From positions 1 through 64,000 of the forward strand of contig LADW01000091.1 of the NCBI GenBank assembly GCA_000961695.1: a stretch of DNA of 64,000 nt. Direction: 5' to 3'. How positions within the stretch are numbered: position 1 is the stretch's first letter; every line of letters begins with the position of its first letter. A program made the translations under genes and the position numbers. The notes under the pieces are model-generated. The model worked only from the letters and a program-made list of their open reading frames with translations. It made no database searches and was not told the origin of the DNA. Origin of the DNA: Hyphomonadaceae bacterium BRH_c29 (GTDB taxonomy: Bacteria; Pseudomonadota; Alphaproteobacteria; Caulobacterales; Hyphomonadaceae). Of the stretch, positions 62,922-64,000 are shown piece by piece.

Positions 62922-64000
62922 GGCCAGAATCTTCGGGTCGCTGGCGGCACGGATCGTTCGTGTCGCAGCTGCCAGCAACAGCAACCCCGCAAGGCTCTCC
63001 ACCGGCCACGGCGTGAGCGGCGTCACAAGACTCAGTACAGCGGTCGCCAGCAGGATGAAGCGGTTGATGCCTGACAAGTTCAGCATTTCGCGCGCGATCG
63101 TCAGGCCGATCAGGAAGACCGCAACTGAAACAGCGATTGTCCAGTGGCCGACAGCCAGCGGTGCGTGCGCATGCTGGGTCAGCATGTCGATGGTGGCCGC
63201 AACGCCTGCGCCGACCGCCGCTGCGCCGCCGAACACCAGGATGTGAGCGTATCCCCATGTGAAGGCCCGCCAGCGTTCCCGGCCCTGCAACTGGTCTTCG
63301 CGGGAAAAATAGATCCACCACATGGCAAAGGTGATGAGCGTAGAGCTTATGGCCAGGCTAATCAGCGACAGGTCGACCTCGCCGGCGTCAAAGGTCTCGC
63401 GAAGGGCGAAGGATGTCGACAGCAGCGTCTCACCCAGAACGATAATGGTCAGCAGGCCATACCGTTCCATCACGTGGTGACGGTGCCAGGGCGTCATGCC
63501 AGCGCGTTCGGACCAGAAGGGAACGATCAGTTCCAGCAGGGCGCCAATTGCGAACAGGCCGATCATCGGCAGGCTCCATGTCCAGAAGAACACGCCGATG
63601 ATGACCCAATAAACCTGCGTCAGAAGGATGCCTGTCCCATAGCGCAGGCATGTCTTCCGATAGGCCATTGAGCCACGCGCCGCCGAGAACCAGAGATAGA
63701 CCATGGCAAGGCGCATGATCACATAGCCGATCACCACGACCTTGATCAGGTGATTATGGTTGAGCTGCGTCACCCCGGCGGCCATCACCAGTGAACCGGA
63801 CAGGAAGACAAAGGTGGCCAGCTTGAACGACAAGCTGCCATCATCGAAGGCGGATGCGAACCAGGTATAGTTCAACCAAGCCAGCCAGATGGCGAAAAAC
63901 GAGAGCAGGAAGACGAAGACGCCTTCCACGTAATGCGCTTCGGTCAGCGCGTGATGCAGACCCGCCGCAGCCGCCGCGATGGCGATGACAGAGGCGAGAT
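62910..64000 (-). CDS. LtrA-like membrane protein (5' end outside window)
   Basis: At least 363 residues are visible; the frame stays open to the window edge, so the N-terminus lies beyond 64000. The GTG at 63929 is internal. About ten membrane helices. FAIWLAWLNYTWFASAFDD, MVYLWFSAARGSMAYRKTCLRYG and MERYGLLTIIVLGETLLS (all split by position) are the low-temperature-requirement-protein A pattern. Function unknown. Confidence 0.88.
   Translation of the reverse strand, partial: LASVIAIAAAAAGLHHALTEAHYVEGVFVFLLSFFAIWLAWLNYTWFASAFDDGSLSFKLATFVFLSGSLVMAAGVTQLNHNHLIKVVVIGYVIMRLAMVYLWFSAARGSMAYRKTCLRYGTGILLTQVYWVIIGVFFWTWSLPMIGLFAIGALLELIVPFWSERAGMTPWHRHHVMERYGLLTIIVLGETLLSTSFALRETFDAGEVDLSLISLAISSTLITFAMWWIYFSREDQLQGRERWRAFTWGYAHILVFGGAAAVGAGVAATIDMLTQHAHAPLAVGHWTIAVSVAVFLIGLTIAREMLNLSGINRFILLATAVLSLVTPLTPWPVESLAGLLLLAAATRTIRAASDPKILASTA

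Overview
The window is about 64 kb of high-G+C DNA from an alphaproteobacterium. The organism call is an inference from three things: the mreBCD-mrdA-rodA cell-shape operon carries a perfect CtrA-type site (TTAA-N7-TTAAC) upstream, the tRNA fragments at 24 kb have alphaproteobacterial sequence, and the gene content (nar, hut, Mla, NSS transporter, Baeyer-Villiger-type monooxygenase) suits an aquatic, facultatively nitrate-respiring bacterium, possibly Hyphomonadaceae. No intact tRNA, rRNA, CRISPR array, insertion sequence or prophage was seen.

Region 1 (1-23.7 kb) is a nitrate-respiration and nitrosative-stress block. It holds molybdenum-cofactor genes (moaC, moeA, moaA, mobA), a class II B12-dependent ribonucleotide reductase, an NnrS-type membrane protein, a Crp/Fnr-type regulator without Fe-S cysteines, and a long operon: fused NarK1-NarK2, narGHJ, an outer-membrane porin, narI, a PpiC-type isomerase, a hemerythrin, a beta-carbonic anhydrase and mobA. 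An NsrR-like repressor, a truncated haemoglobin, an HHE di-iron protein and a TetR regulator follow. Three asymmetric boxes TTGAT-N4-GTCAA (upstream of nrdJ, of moaA, and in the regulator/narK gap) plus one near-match close to narK indicate one Fnr/Dnr regulon. No nitrite or NO reductase gene lies in the window.

Region 2 (23.7-24.3 kb) is a scar: the 3' half of tRNA-Gly (minus strand) and the 3' half of tRNA-Val (plus strand) lie about 136 bp apart, both broken at the anticodon stem-loop, as expected of integrase attachment sites.

Region 3 (24.3-31.6 kb) is a complete histidine-degradation cluster, hutC-hutF divergent from hutI-hutH-hutG-hutU, with a palindromic operator candidate between them. 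The HutF/HutG five-step route is encoded.

Region 4 (31.6-39.6 kb) contains small envelope proteins, an amine-oxidase-like flavoprotein, a membrane sensor whose histidine-kinase motifs are degenerate, a large GT-C/STT3-like membrane protein and an FMO/BVMO-type monooxygenase. Region 5 (39.6-47.1 kb) is the cell-shape operon and an NSS sodium symporter ending in a bidirectional terminator. Region 6 (47.1-58.4 kb) is mixed: proline iminopeptidase, a lipoprotein, a three-gene run of small proteins, two secreted proteins (one with seven perfect-length 17-residue repeats), a serine hydrolase, and a TetR-EmrA-EmrB efflux set with two operator palindromes. Region 7 (58.4-64 kb) has a dipeptide-epimerase-like enolase, an Mla-type lipid transport operon (MlaE with N-terminal STAS, MlaF, MlaD, lipoprotein) and an LtrA-like protein cut by the window edge.

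The most unusual items are the porin inside the nar operon, the hemerythrin-carbonic anhydrase-mobA cassette, the tRNA-fragment scar, the pseudo-histidine kinase and the 17-residue-repeat secreted protein.
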